Positions 54,401-63,051 of a DNA stretch of 64,000 nucleotides are shown here, piece after piece. The stretch spans positions 4,464,001 to 4,528,000 of the forward strand of contig OW818658.1 in the NCBI GenBank assembly GCA_942492815.1, read 5' to 3'. Position numbers and translations under genes: made by a program. Every line of letters begins with the position of its first letter. The stretch's first letter is position 1. Source of the DNA: JAEUWI01 sp942492815. Its GTDB lineage: Bacteria; Hydrogenedentota; Hydrogenedentia; Hydrogenedentales; JAEUWI01. The notes below the pieces were generated by a model. The model was not told the origin of the DNA and did not search any database. It saw only the letters and a list, made by a program, of their open reading frames with translations.

Positions 54401-54835
54401 CAGGCCAATCATGACCGATTCCACCGCCTCCTGGAGCATGAGCGCGGTCTCGGCGTCGGAGATCAATCCAAAATCCGGGTCAAGCCCGAGGTAGAGGGCG
54501 TTTTCCCGAAGGAGCCGCGAGCAGAAGGCGTGGATGGTGGTGATGTGGGCCGTGTCCACGCGCCGCTCAAGATCGCGCCACTGACTGAAGGCGACGGGGG
54601 CGTCCTTGGGCGCATTGCGCCGGAAGGCCTTGCGCAGGCGTTCTTTCATCTCGAGCGCGGCCTTTTCCGTAAACGTGATGGCCACGATCTCTTCGAGGCG
54701 CGCCTGTTCCGTCGCGATCAGGTGGACGATGCGGTCCACCAGCACGCGGGTCTTGCCGGAGCCGGCCCCGGCGTCCACGCAGATGTAGGGCGCGATGGAT
54801 TCGATGGCCTGTTGTTGTTGCGGGGTGTAGTTCAT
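51485..54835 (-). CDS. addA: AddA-like helicase-nuclease (RecB-type)
   Basis: The 1116-residue product is a UvrD/RecB-type superfamily 1 helicase: Walker A in CVDAGAGSGKTRVL near residue 20, ITFTEKAALEM, LLDEFQDTDGQQLEL, and TIHKSKGLEFPVVF and YVALTRARDMLYLCG near the C-terminal motifs. A RecB-family PD-(D/E)xK nuclease follows near the end (GTIDLALNDGTIIDYKTGK). With AddB it resects double-strand breaks for recombination. The ATG at 54835 was chosen over an earlier start that lies in the repeat. The last codons (AGG GAC) and TGA stop come from element C. Confidence 0.9.
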   Translation of the reverse strand: MNYTPQQQQAIESIAPYICVDAGAGSGKTRVLVDRIVHLIATEQARLEEIVAITFTEKAALEMKERLRKAFRRNAPKDAPVAFSQWRDLERRVDTAHITTIHAFCSRLLRENALYLGLDPDFGLISDAETALMLQEAVESVMIGLLEKNDPAMLRLASSHTLTELQGLCKGLLLQRGVVDRIRRRGGMETPEAVLDTWRVQCDAEQARYLSDLGRNSRINALLLALRGFARLCDDPAEGREAWRAAMVDGLETIQANASAELAQEILRGFLKNPFGNGKKKLWPSEEIYDALCDVQKKVTAFAQEALMEGKSFEFDEGLTAESAQLASDLLQLDDKVNAAYEKAKRDASLLDFDDLVLFALRVLREKDTLRQQTAKRIKFLLLDEFQDTDGQQLELARLLHDETEGPALFIVGDPKQSIYYFRGAEVEIFHQERDASSEIVRLDRNFRSLPDVLGFVNDFFQHSNLLCAVERYQPMGVQRASAGGARVGFILSDQPEDFEGTWNVGDYREREAAQIAAQIQRLCAPDSAATIEDEHNGAIRRPDYGDIALLFRATSNVGLYEEALRKAGIPYTVVAGAGFYERQEVVDVINILKVLSDPWDEHALLAYLRGPVVALSDDDLVRLCNVGTLTEIALGDKTPEGLVHPERLQRARAIVHSLRERLAVPLPALVDHLLDITGLEAVLLSQFLGLQKASNVRKLANLAREQAGRGNLSLRQFVNYLDEVHAYQIREGEAGLQPDGEGSVTLMTIHKSKGLEFPVVFLPDMAQAAKGPKEHTLQIHRQLGITLRVARGDGDRADTRLGALIKRRIKEEEGAESARVLYVALTRARDMLYLCGQADASLGTWFQAFDLLHDVSGATHGQMIAASGWKAEVIRNLPEARGVAAVKSVKSDEDIESIRRRIVPAALPSRVVESISVSKLLTLMAAGAEDPEEEHYERSKSEEEFRQFAMDRGTLVHRMFEVWDFAGAAPDVRSLVRAAGLGLGRRGALEGELSTIHAWFSGSSLGARLAKEKGLLREAPFSLRIGDTIVNGTIDLALNDGTIIDYKTGKIKDESSARYDKQLLLYAAALRELAGIAPKEGFLVYVDAHEVKRVEFSDARMAATLKEAREALLRD

Positions 54836-54871
54836 CGTGATTGCGGTTCGCCGTGGTGTCAAAAACAAATC

Positions 54872-54940
54872 ATAGGACGGATTCGACGGATTGGACATAT
54901 CTGACCGATCACATCGGTCCTATCCGTCCTATCCGTCTGA
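54872..54940. repeat. Hairpin of GACGGATAG units between addB and addA
   Basis: Left arm ATAGGACGGATTCGACGGAT and right arm ATCGGTCCTATCCGTCCTAT pair imperfectly. The right arm contains the TAG that ends addB. The same unit makes the hairpin at 20461. The remainder of the 93-bp gap shows nothing else. Confidence 0.75.
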
Positions 54941-57900
54941 TTCATTGGAATCTTCCTCTTGCGGATTGCCGGTTTTCCGCGATATCCGCGCGTCTTCATG
55001 CCGACACGCCCGAGCGTGGCCGCAGCCGAAGCAACTGTTGCCCGCGCGCTCCGGCGGAAAGTAGGCGCTGCGGATTCCTTCCACCGCGCGGTCGATAGCC
55101 GCGTGCATGTTCGCCACGCGATTCGGCCAGTTGTAGCGTTTCTCACCGATGCCCAGGGCTTCGCGGCGATCCGTCTTGCCCACGGAAAGGAAGCGGGCCT
55201 CGGTACACTGGCTACCGGGTAGCAGGTGCGCCTCCACCGCTTCGGCATAGACCGAAAGCTGGATGTTGTCGCCCCGAGTAATATCGCCCGAGCCCGGCAC
55301 GCCGCCGGATTTGTAGTCGATGAGGCGCGCCTCGCCACCATCGCGATCGATGCGGTCGATGCGGCCCGTAAAGCGCACGGGGCCACTCTCTCGCTGCATG
55401 ATGAAGGGCCGTGGATTGGACGGCTCCAACTCATCCTCTTTCGCGGTGCGGCCAAAGCCCACTTCGAAGTGAAGGGGCTTCCAGCCCTGCTCCTTCTCCT
55501 GCGCATGTTCGATGCGGAGGTAGCGCTTCACGCGGCGCTGCATGTGAAGCTTTTCCGCCAGCACCGCACCACGCGGCGCGGCGCAGTCGTTCCAATACTT
55601 CTCTTTTGCAAACTCGGACTCCACCAGCGCTTCCATCACTTCGTCCGCCTTGGGCAAGCCGATATCTCGAATATGCAGCCCGAGGAAGGCCTGGTGGAAA
55701 TCCTGCAACACGGTGTGCATGATCGCGCCGCGAATAAGGGGCCCCACCGCCGTATCCGGGGCGTCGCCTTCTTCCAGGTGCAGAATGCGGTTTACGTAGA
55801 AGTTGAAGGGACAGGAGAGCCAGGTCTCCAACTGATTCACGCTGAATTCGTGGTCCTCGCCGTAGTCAGTCGCGACGCGCTCCACCAACACGGGATCGCT
55901 GAGGACCCCATCGAAAGGCCCAAAGGGCGCATCGGAGTGGCGCTCCGACTCAACGCTCACTCCGGCGGCGCAGGGCGTGCAAAGGTCCGGGAAGGCCACG
56001 GCAAGATCCGGCGCATCGTAGAACATGCGGTTGACCAGATCGCGGGAAGAGGCGATCCAACCGGGCGCGGGCAGGAAGCTGTCCGCCTTCGGGTACGGCG
56101 CAACGATGCCCGCCGATTCAGGAAAGAGCTCGCGCACATCGGTGAGGAAAGGACTCTGGCTCGCCTCGCGGCCGGAATCTTGCGTGAGTTGCCACGACAG
56201 CGTGAGGGATTCGCCCGCGCACTCCAGCACATGGCCAAAGAGCATGCGCTGCCGCGCGTGGTGCGCCTGATTACTCTCGATAGGGATGCCCGCCTCCTGG
56301 AGTCGCTCGCGGTCGCGCTCGGGGTAGACGGCATTGCCCGAGGGCGTCGCCGGGGCCTGGCCCTCGTTCAGTCCGCCCACAAATACATGGGCGAAGCGCT
56401 GGTTACGCGCCTGGTTTGCATCCAGACAAACCACGCCGCCCATCGTGCCCGGCAGGGTGCAGGAGAGTTCCTCCATGCCCTGGGTGAAGCGCGCGAGGAA
56501 GTCATCGCGGCCCATCGCCACCACATCGCTGCCGGGAGCGTCCGCCAGCATCTCCAGCAGGCTGCGGATGCCTTCGCGGGCGGGTTCCTCTTCCACGGCG
56601 AGCAGGGGATTGTCGTCAGTCAGCGTCAGATCGGCCAGCAGGGTATCGAGCTGCGTGGCGTAATCATGCTGAGTCGACTTCGCGGGTAGTTGTTGCTGCA
56701 AGGCCTGTAGTTGCTCGATGGCATTGAGAAGTGCGTCGAGATCGGCAAGCGCATCGGGGCGCCGCGCGAGCAGCGTGCGGGCATCATCCCGTTCGTCCCG
56801 CTCCAGTTGGCGCTTCAGGCGATCCAGGCGATAGGCCCAGTTCTTGTAGCCATCCAGAATCTGCGCGCGGCGCGCATAGTACGCGGCGGCTTCGGGAACA
56901 CGACCAAGCGCAGTGCGGAGATGCGGAGCATGGAGCAAATCAACGATGGCCTCCCGCTCCCAATCCGTCGCGGCAAAGAGATTAATCAAGGTTCGGCCCA
57001 GCACTGTCTCGGCCAGGGTGCGCTGCTCCGATAGCTGGCAGGGAATGCCGAAGGACTCGAAGATGGTGCGCAACGCGCCGCTGGTGCGTCCCATATTCCA
57101 ATAGATCACGGCAATATCCGCCGGGCGTATGCCCTCCTCCACGAGCAGCTTCTTCACCCGTCGCGCGATGCACTCCAACTCATGCGTCGAATCGCTGCAA
57201 GGCATGAGGCTGAGATTGGCGTCAATCCCCTCGGGGAGGGTCGGCTCTTCGCGCCAGAAGATATTGCGCGCGGCATACTCCGCATGACTGCCCACTTCCG
57301 GGGCCTCGCACTCTATGACTTGGCAATCGAAGTGCTCCCGGAGCTGTTGCAGGGTCGCGCACGGCAGGGCGTAGCGATCCTGGCGGTCGGGCGATTGGTC
57401 CAGGTTCAGCCCGATGACCACTTCATCCACATGGCTGACCAGCGAGCGGAGCAGGCGAAACTCCGAGGGCGTGAAATCGTCGAAGCCATCCCACAACAGC
57501 GTGTTGACGCCTTCCAGGATCTTCGGGCGACCTTGCGTCGCGAAATAATCCGCATGCCAGTAGAGACCCGGCACGTCGTAGAGCCCCTGATCGAGGAGCA
57601 TCTCCTGGTAGAGAGCATAGACCGCCGCGACGCCCTCATCGAAGAGGGACGGATGCTCGGTAGTCTTAACACGCGCCGCGAAGGCCTCCGGCTCGATGGC
57701 GGCCTGTTTCAGGTCATTGATCACCATCACCAGATGGCGGATGAGCCCCGGTGTCCGTGCGATGCGCACCAGCGGTGTCTCGGGCAGCTCCACGGCCACT
57801 TCGGCCAGGCAATGCTCCATGATCAGACGCTGCTGGAAGGACGAGTCCATGCGGGTGACGGCAACGCCCTCGCGGCCCAGGAGTTGCTCGGCAAAATCTG

Positions 57901-58099
57901 TGAGGGAAACTACGGGCGCGCCCCAGGTGCCGGGACAACCTTCCGTCACGAGGAGGGCATCGCGGCGAATCCGCGCCTGGCCGCGCGAGGGCACCAGTAG
58001 CCGGGCCGTGCCGATGGAATCGCCAAGAAGGGCGTCGATGCGCGGTGAGCGGGCACTGCCACTGGGGCCGCAAAGGATTTTGATTCGCTTGTTGGCCAC
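54929..58099 (-). CDS. addB: AddB-like nuclease subunit
   Basis: The 1056-residue product has an N-terminal inactive helicase-like part. Its Walker A region reads GPSGSARSP and lacks the Lys of a working site, as is common in AddB. The C-terminal nuclease has the active site FTGRIDRIDRDGGEARLIDYKSG, split here only for length, and an iron-sulphur cluster set by LSCPFNFYVN and CFGCGHARAC. GTG at 58099 follows GGGAGAG at a good distance and was preferred over an upstream frame. The TAG stop comes from the GACGGATAG repeat. addB-addA order is typical. Confidence 0.87.
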   Translation of the reverse strand: MANKRIKILCGPSGSARSPRIDALLGDSIGTARLLVPSRGQARIRRDALLVTEGCPGTWGAPVVSLTDFAEQLLGREGVAVTRMDSSFQQRLIMEHCLAEVAVELPETPLVRIARTPGLIRHLVMVINDLKQAAIEPEAFAARVKTTEHPSLFDEGVAAVYALYQEMLLDQGLYDVPGLYWHADYFATQGRPKILEGVNTLLWDGFDDFTPSEFRLLRSLVSHVDEVVIGLNLDQSPDRQDRYALPCATLQQLREHFDCQVIECEAPEVGSHAEYAARNIFWREEPTLPEGIDANLSLMPCSDSTHELECIARRVKKLLVEEGIRPADIAVIYWNMGRTSGALRTIFESFGIPCQLSEQRTLAETVLGRTLINLFAATDWEREAIVDLLHAPHLRTALGRVPEAAAYYARRAQILDGYKNWAYRLDRLKRQLERDERDDARTLLARRPDALADLDALLNAIEQLQALQQQLPAKSTQHDYATQLDTLLADLTLTDDNPLLAVEEEPAREGIRSLLEMLADAPGSDVVAMGRDDFLARFTQGMEELSCTLPGTMGGVVCLDANQARNQRFAHVFVGGLNEGQAPATPSGNAVYPERDRERLQEAGIPIESNQAHHARQRMLFGHVLECAGESLTLSWQLTQDSGREASQSPFLTDVRELFPESAGIVAPYPKADSFLPAPGWIASSRDLVNRMFYDAPDLAVAFPDLCTPCAAGVSVESERHSDAPFGPFDGVLSDPVLVERVATDYGEDHEFSVNQLETWLSCPFNFYVNRILHLEEGDAPDTAVGPLIRGAIMHTVLQDFHQAFLGLHIRDIGLPKADEVMEALVESEFAKEKYWNDCAAPRGAVLAEKLHMQRRVKRYLRIEHAQEKEQGWKPLHFEVGFGRTAKEDELEPSNPRPFIMQRESGPVRFTGRIDRIDRDGGEARLIDYKSGGVPGSGDITRGDNIQLSVYAEAVEAHLLPGSQCTEARFLSVGKTDRREALGIGEKRYNWPNRVANMHAAIDRAVEGIRSAYFPPERAGNSCFGCGHARACRHEDARISRKTGNPQEEDSNESDG

Positions 58100-58187
58100 C
58101 GTGGACTCTCCCTGCCGTGTTGGTCGCGCTATGGTAGCGGGATGGTGGCGGGGAGTCAATGGGCCGAGTGAATTCGCCGTGGCGAAT

Positions 58188-58276
58188 GGACTGAGTGGAC
58201 GAAGTGGACTTGTTGGACTAACGTGGACCCGGTGAATTGGTACGTGTCCACTCAGTCCACTTTGTCTACTTTGTCC
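58188..58276. repeat. Hairpin of GTGGACAAA/GTGGACTGA 9-bp units
   Basis: Units such as GGACTGAGTGGAC on the left and GTCCACTCAGTCCAC on the right pair across a loop. The right arm encodes the last residues (VDKVDKVD) and TGA stop of the XPB-like gene. It lies between addB and that gene, both on the reverse strand. Confidence 0.75.
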
Positions 58277-59973
58277 ACCTGCTCCTCCGCCGCCATCACC
58301 TGATCCTCCGTGAGGATCTCATACCGATAGCCCTGCTCAGTCAAAAACAACTGCCGCTTCACCGAGTAGTCCTGATCGCAGGTGTCGCGCGAGACCAGCG
58401 AGTAAAACCGTGCCACCACGTTTTCCTCGCTCTTCGGGCGTAATATCCGCCCGAGGCGCTGGGCCTCTTCCTGGCGGCTGCCGAAAGTGCCGGAGACCTG
58501 GATGGCGATGTTGGCGTCGGGCAGGTCGATGGCGAAGTTGGCCACTTTGGACACGATGAGCAGCTTGATCTCGCCGGTGCGGAAGGCGGCGTAGAGCTTT
58601 TCGCGCTCACCGTTGGGGGTGCGCCCGGTGATGATGGGCGCGCCGAATTTCTTGGAGAGTTCCTGGAGCTGATCGAGGAATTGCCCGATGATGAGAACAT
58701 TGTCACCCTTGTGGCGGTTGATGAGGAATTCGCACATCCGGGCCTTGGAGGGATTGCACGACGCGATGCGGAATTTCAAGCGCTTGGGCGACACGGCGTA
58801 GTTGTAGCGCTCGCTCTCGGGCAGGCGGATTCGGATCTCGGAGCAGATGGCCGTGGCGATCCAGCCCTGCTTTTCCAATACTTTCCACGGCACGTCGTAT
58901 TTTTTCGGGCCGATGAGGCTGAAGACGTCGTCCTCCCGGCCATCCTCGCGCACGAGCGTGGCGGTGAGGCCGAGACGTCGGCGCGCCTGGAGCGAGGCCG
59001 TGGCGCGAAACACGGGCGCGGGCAGCAGGTGGACTTCGTCGTAGATCACCAGGCCCCACTGGCCTTCGTCGAAAAGGCCGAAGTGGAGAAAAGGACCGTC
59101 CTTGGTCTTGCGGTAGGTCAGCACCTGATAGGTCGCCAGGGTCACGGGGCGGATGGTCTTGGTCTCGCCGCTGTACTCCCCAATCTGATCTTCGGTCAAA
59201 TCGGTCTTGTCCAGGATCTCGTTTTTCCACTGGCGCAGGGCGACGGTGTTGGTCGTGAGGATCAGGGTGTGGGTCTTTACGACGGCGAGCGCACCGATGG
59301 CCACGACAGTCTTGCCCGCGCCGCAGGGCAGCACGACGACGCCACTGCCCCCTCGGTTCGTGCCATTGGCGTGGAAGGCGTCGATGGATTCTTGCTGGTA
59401 TTTCCTCAGTCCAAAGGGCTTGCCCGAGAGGCAGCCTTCCCGGAGTTCCACCGCAAGGGGTGCGCCCTCGGTATAGCCCGCGAGATCCTCCACAGGGAAA
59501 CCAAGCTTGATGAGGGCACACTTCACGTTACCCCGATCCGCGGGCTTCACCAGGATGCGTTTCATATCCGGTGTACCGGTGACAAAGGGCTGAATGGACT
59601 TCTGGTTCAGGATTTCCATGATGAGCATGGAATCGTCGGATTCGATGACGAGCTGGCCGTCTTCGGGCTGCTTGTAGAGCTTGAGGCGGCCATAGCGCCC
59701 GATCTGCTCTTCCACCTCCGCCGTGATGTTCTGGGGGATCTCGTACTTGCTGTAGGCCAGTAGCCCGTCGAGCACTTCTTTCACGGTCATGCCCGCGGCG
59801 GCGGCATTCCAGAGGGAAAGGGGCGTTATCCGGTAGGTGTGGATATGCTCGGGCGACTTCACCAGCTCCGCAAAACCCGCAAGGCAATCCCGCGCCTCGG
59901 CGTAGGCGGGCCCATCGGTTTCGAGCAGGATCGAGCGATCAGATTGGACGATAACGGGTTTGTCGGTTGCCAT
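58252..59973 (-). CDS. XPB/Rad25-type DNA helicase
   Basis: The 573-residue product has the XPB layout: an N-terminal helicase-conserved region (about residues 1-190), then helicase domain 1 with Walker A in LPCGAGKTVVAIG and DEVH in YDEVHLLPA. The RED motif follows (VREDGRED), and domain 2 ends with QRLGRILRP. Bacterial XPB helicases unwind DNA at damage or stalled forks. Bax1/XPF partners are not adjacent. The last residues KVDKVD come from repeat DNA. The ATG at 59973 was preferred over a GTG six codons earlier. Confidence 0.88.
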   Translation of the reverse strand: MATDKPVIVQSDRSILLETDGPAYAEARDCLAGFAELVKSPEHIHTYRITPLSLWNAAAAGMTVKEVLDGLLAYSKYEIPQNITAEVEEQIGRYGRLKLYKQPEDGQLVIESDDSMLIMEILNQKSIQPFVTGTPDMKRILVKPADRGNVKCALIKLGFPVEDLAGYTEGAPLAVELREGCLSGKPFGLRKYQQESIDAFHANGTNRGGSGVVVLPCGAGKTVVAIGALAVVKTHTLILTTNTVALRQWKNEILDKTDLTEDQIGEYSGETKTIRPVTLATYQVLTYRKTKDGPFLHFGLFDEGQWGLVIYDEVHLLPAPVFRATASLQARRRLGLTATLVREDGREDDVFSLIGPKKYDVPWKVLEKQGWIATAICSEIRIRLPESERYNYAVSPKRLKFRIASCNPSKARMCEFLINRHKGDNVLIIGQFLDQLQELSKKFGAPIITGRTPNGEREKLYAAFRTGEIKLLIVSKVANFAIDLPDANIAIQVSGTFGSRQEEAQRLGRILRPKSEENVVARFYSLVSRDTCDQDYSVKRQLFLTEQGYRYEILTEDQVMAAEEQVDKVDKVD

Positions 59974-60019
59974 AGCGCGGAAGTCTAGCACAATCCGGGG
60001 AAAGTTGCACGCGGCTTTT

Positions 60020-60205
60020 GGGCTGCAGGCATCAGGCTGCAGGCTGCAGGCTGCAGGCTGCAGGCTGCAGCCTTTAGGCTTTAGGCTTTAGGCTTTAGGC
60101 TTTAGGCTTTAGGCTTTAGGCTTTAGGCTTTAGGCTTTAGGCTTTAGGCTTTAGGCTTTAGGCTTTAGGCTTTAGGCTTTAGGCTTTAGGCTTCAGGCTT
60201 CAGGG
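60020..60205. repeat. Heptanucleotide arrays: GGCTGCA then 17 x TTTAGGC
   Basis: About six GGCTGCA units (60020-60070) are followed by 17 uninterrupted TTTAGGC units (60073-60191) and two TTCAGG variants. They lie in the gap before the nfeD operon. Seven-base units also occur at 11116 (GGCTGTA). Confidence 0.9.
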
Positions 60206-60218
60206 CAAAATCCAAAGA

Positions 60219-60291
60219 ATGGGTCTCATAGGTCGTATGGGTCCTATGGGTCGATATGAGCACGGAACCCATAAGACCCATAAGACCCATT
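60219..60291. repeat. Hairpin of GGGTCTTAT-type units
   Basis: ATGGGTCTCATAGGTCGTATGGGT on the left pairs with ACCCATAAGACCCAT on the right. The same 9-base unit builds the hairpin at 36834. It is upstream of the nfeD operon and downstream of the heptamer array. The rest of the 59974-60463 gap has no gene and no clear promoter. Confidence 0.65.
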
Positions 60292-60463
60292 ATGACTTCC
60301 ATTGACGACTCGCCGACCTAACACGTAGAATAAAACTCCGGGTCCAGCGGTATAAGCGTCGTGACCCGGTCAACGGGTCCGTCGTAGATCGTCGCCGCTA
60401 ACGGGCTTCGTCCCAGTTCCGGGACGCTCTTGCAGGGCTGTATTGAAGAGAGGACGTTTCCCC

Positions 60464-62218
60464 ATGCTACGGGTTTTAGGCTTCGTGTCCCTTATGATCC
60501 TGGCCCTGACTGGCACCCGTGCCCAGGAGCCTGCGGTGGAGCCTACGCCCGCCACCGCGCCTGCAGAAGCCGCCCCTGCCGACGAGTCAGCCCCCACCGT
60601 ACCCGAATGGGCCGCCGAATCCAAGGCCACCCCCGTCCACGAAGTCACCGGCGAGCCCTTTGTGGTCATCTGCCGCATTGAAGAAGAAATCGACGAGGGC
60701 GTGGCCGTGATCGTGGAGCGGGCTGTTCGCTCGGCGGAAAATGCCTCCGCGTTGCTTTTCGTCATCAACACCCCCGGCGGCCGGGTGGATTCGGCCATCG
60801 AAATCACCTCCAGCATCATGTCCGTGAAGTGCCCCACCATCGCCTTTGTCGAGGGTATGGGCGCCATCTCGGCGGGCGCGCTTATCAGCTATTCCTGCGA
60901 CTTCATCTACATGGCCGAAGGCTCCAACATCGGCGCCTCCACCCCCATCATGCCCGGTGTAGAGACCACGGCGGAAATGGATGAAAAGTCCAATTCCTTC
61001 GTGCGCGGCAAATACCGCGCCCTGGGCGAGGCCAACGGCCACGACCCTGTCCTGGGCGAGGCCATGGTGGACCGTAACATGGAGGTGCGGGCCTATCGCA
61101 ATCCCGACGGAACCTACCGCATCTTTGAAGTGGACGCGGGCAAGTCGGAGATCGCCCGCGAGCAGAATAAAGACGCACTCGACGTAATCCTCGATTCCAT
61201 TACTGAGGGCAATGGCGAAGGCACCGAGGACATCAAAAAGGTCCTCCGCGACGTGCTGGACGTTCCCGTGCCCGAGGGAACGCCGGATTCGGCGCCCGCG
61301 CCCGGTTCTCCCGGCGAGGACTACCGCGACCTGCTCAACGCGAACACGGAGCTGGTGAGCGCTCGTGGCGAACTGCTCACCATGACCTCTAACGAAGCGG
61401 TGCACTTCGGCCTGGCAAAAAGCATCACCACCGACATCGACGACACGCTTCGCGAGCACCTGCTGGGCAGCGTGGATCGCCTCGAAATCATCCCCACGTG
61501 GGAAGAGGCCCTGTTCGCCTTTCTCACGAGCCCCACGATTGCCGGTCTGCTGCTGATGGCCGGCCTGGGCAGTATCTACGTGGAAGTGCGGACGCCCGGC
61601 TTCGGCGGCGCGGGCGTGCTCGGCGCGGCGTGCCTGGCGCTGTTCTTCGGCTCCCACATGGTGATCGGCATGGCGGACTGGCTCGATCTCGCGCTCATCG
61701 TGGCCGGGTTCCTGCTGATACTGGCCGAGATCTTCCTGCTGCCGGGCTTTGGCATCGCGGGCGTGGCCGGCTTTGCCTGCCTCCTCGGCGGTTGCTATCT
61801 GGCCCTGGTGAAATCGCCGATGCCCGAGTTCGCCTGGGAGTTCGCCGCAACGCAGCAGGCGCTCTACACGCTGTGCGTGGGCATGTTCAGCTTTATTGGC
61901 TTCGTGGTGGCTTCGGGCTTCATACTGCCCTACACGCCCCTGGGCAATGCCATGATCCTGAGCACGGCTCTCGACAACGAAGGGGGCTACACCGCCCAGA
62001 CCGAAGAAGCAACCCGCGCGACCACCGGCCTGCGCGGCGTGGCGGCCACCAAGCTGCGCCCGGCGGGCAAGGGGCGCTTCGGCGACCAGAAGCTGGACGT
62101 GGTCACCCGGGGCGAATTCCTGGAAGAAGGCGTCCCCATTATCGTTATCTCCTCCGACGGCAACCGCATCGTGGTTTCCCAATCGGATGAGCCCCTGAAC
62201 GGCTGGCGGACCGACTGA
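60464..62218 (+). CDS. NfeD1b-type membrane-bound ClpP-class serine protease
   Basis: The 584-residue product has a signal sequence, then a ClpP-like domain (about residues 55-350): VINTPGGRVDSAIE and FVEGMGAISAGALISYSCD, with the likely nucleophile Ser in ISAGA. An insert (about 235-300) carries an acidic, Pro-rich loop. Four helices (about 355-480) and a C-terminal OB-fold NfeD domain (about 510-580, VATKLRPAGKGRFG) follow. AGAGGAC precedes the ATG at 60464. NfeD proteases work with flotillin-like scaffolds at membrane microdomains. First gene of an operon with floA. Confidence 0.9.
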   Translation: MLRVLGFVSLMILALTGTRAQEPAVEPTPATAPAEAAPADESAPTVPEWAAESKATPVHEVTGEPFVVICRIEEEIDEGVAVIVERAVRSAENASALLFVINTPGGRVDSAIEITSSIMSVKCPTIAFVEGMGAISAGALISYSCDFIYMAEGSNIGASTPIMPGVETTAEMDEKSNSFVRGKYRALGEANGHDPVLGEAMVDRNMEVRAYRNPDGTYRIFEVDAGKSEIAREQNKDALDVILDSITEGNGEGTEDIKKVLRDVLDVPVPEGTPDSAPAPGSPGEDYRDLLNANTELVSARGELLTMTSNEAVHFGLAKSITTDIDDTLREHLLGSVDRLEIIPTWEEALFAFLTSPTIAGLLLMAGLGSIYVEVRTPGFGGAGVLGAACLALFFGSHMVIGMADWLDLALIVAGFLLILAEIFLLPGFGIAGVAGFACLLGGCYLALVKSPMPEFAWEFAATQQALYTLCVGMFSFIGFVVASGFILPYTPLGNAMILSTALDNEGGYTAQTEEATRATTGLRGVAATKLRPAGKGRFGDQKLDVVTRGEFLEEGVPIIVISSDGNRIVVSQSDEPLNGWRTD

Positions 62219-62251
62219 CGGCCGCGCCCGCAAGGAAAGCTGGGTTATAAC

Positions 62252-62557
62252 ATGCACGACTCACTGCTACATATGCTGCGCGCGCTGCTGAAAGAGATGG
62301 ACTATGTGCAATCCCAGGGCGCGGGATACTACAGTTGCTCGCCCTTTGCGAAGCGCTTCAACAAGCTTGCCGCCGAGGCGGCGCGTAGCCTGGGCGAGGA
62401 CAATTCGCTGATGCACAGCTTCGAGCCGCTGGAAGAAACAGACCCGAAGGACACGGCGGAAAAGAGCAAGCGCCTGCTGGGCATCCGCATCGAAATTGGC
62501 CAATTGATCGCGCTGCTGGAATCGACCACGCCGCAACCACGGGAGTCTGCAAACTGA
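62252..62557 (+). CDS. Small hypothetical protein between the nfeD genes (101 aa)
   Basis: The product is probably helical with no membrane segment: LLHMLRALLKEMDYVQSQG, then CSPFAKRFNKLAAEAARSL and KRLLGIRIEIGQLIALL. Its stop overlaps the next start (TGATG), so it is part of the operon. I do not recognise it. Its position suggests a partner of the NfeD/flotillin system. Confidence 0.75.
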   Translation: MHDSLLHMLRALLKEMDYVQSQGAGYYSCSPFAKRFNKLAAEAARSLGEDNSLMHSFEPLEETDPKDTAEKSKRLLGIRIEIGQLIALLESTTPQPRESAN

Positions 62558-63051
62558 TGTTCTGGCCACTGTTCTTGTTCGTACTGGGTATCTCCCTCAT
62601 TGTGCTGGAGTTCGTGTTGCCCGGTGTCGTGTGCGGCATCGGGGGCGCCGTGCTCCTGTGCATCTCGGCGGTCATGGGCATCGCGGCCTACCCGGACTAC
62701 ACCTTTATGATCATCATGGGCGAGTTCATGGGCCTGGGGTTGGGTGTTGGGCTCGGATTGATTGTATTGTCCAAAACCAGCAGTGCCACCGGCCTCGCCC
62801 TGGGCACCAGCCTCTCCGAAGAATCGGGTTACGTCAACCTGCCCTCCAACACGGCCCTCGTGGGGCGCATCGGCGTGGTCATGACCTCGCTGCGGCCCTC
62901 GGGCACCATCATCGTGGATGGGGAGCGCCACGATGCCGTTTCCGATGGTGATTTCATCAACGAGGGTGAAAACGTCCGCGTGATGGAGGTGCATGGTAAT
63001 CGCGTGGTTGTCGAACGGGGCCATGAAATGGCCCCCGAATTGAATGCATAA
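62557..63051 (+). CDS. NfeD-family membrane protein (short form)
   Basis: The 164-residue product has two or three helices (about residues 3-22, 27-47 and 50-72) and a C-terminal OB-fold NfeD domain (about 95-160: LVGRIGVVMTSLRPSGTIIVDG, GENVRVMEVHGNRVVVE). The protease domain is absent. Short NfeD proteins are usually encoded beside flotillins and help place them in the membrane, which fits floA 168 bases downstream. Confidence 0.88.
   Translation: MFWPLFLFVLGISLIVLEFVLPGVVCGIGGAVLLCISAVMGIAAYPDYTFMIIMGEFMGLGLGVGLGLIVLSKTSSATGLALGTSLSEESGYVNLPSNTALVGRIGVVMTSLRPSGTIIVDGERHDAVSDGDFINEGENVRVMEVHGNRVVVERGHEMAPELNA

Noticed and set aside
60073..60191. TTTAGGC array as a telomere
   Set aside because: It resembles telomeric repeats of some eukaryotes but lies between bacterial genes that continue on both sides; slippage of a heptamer is enough.
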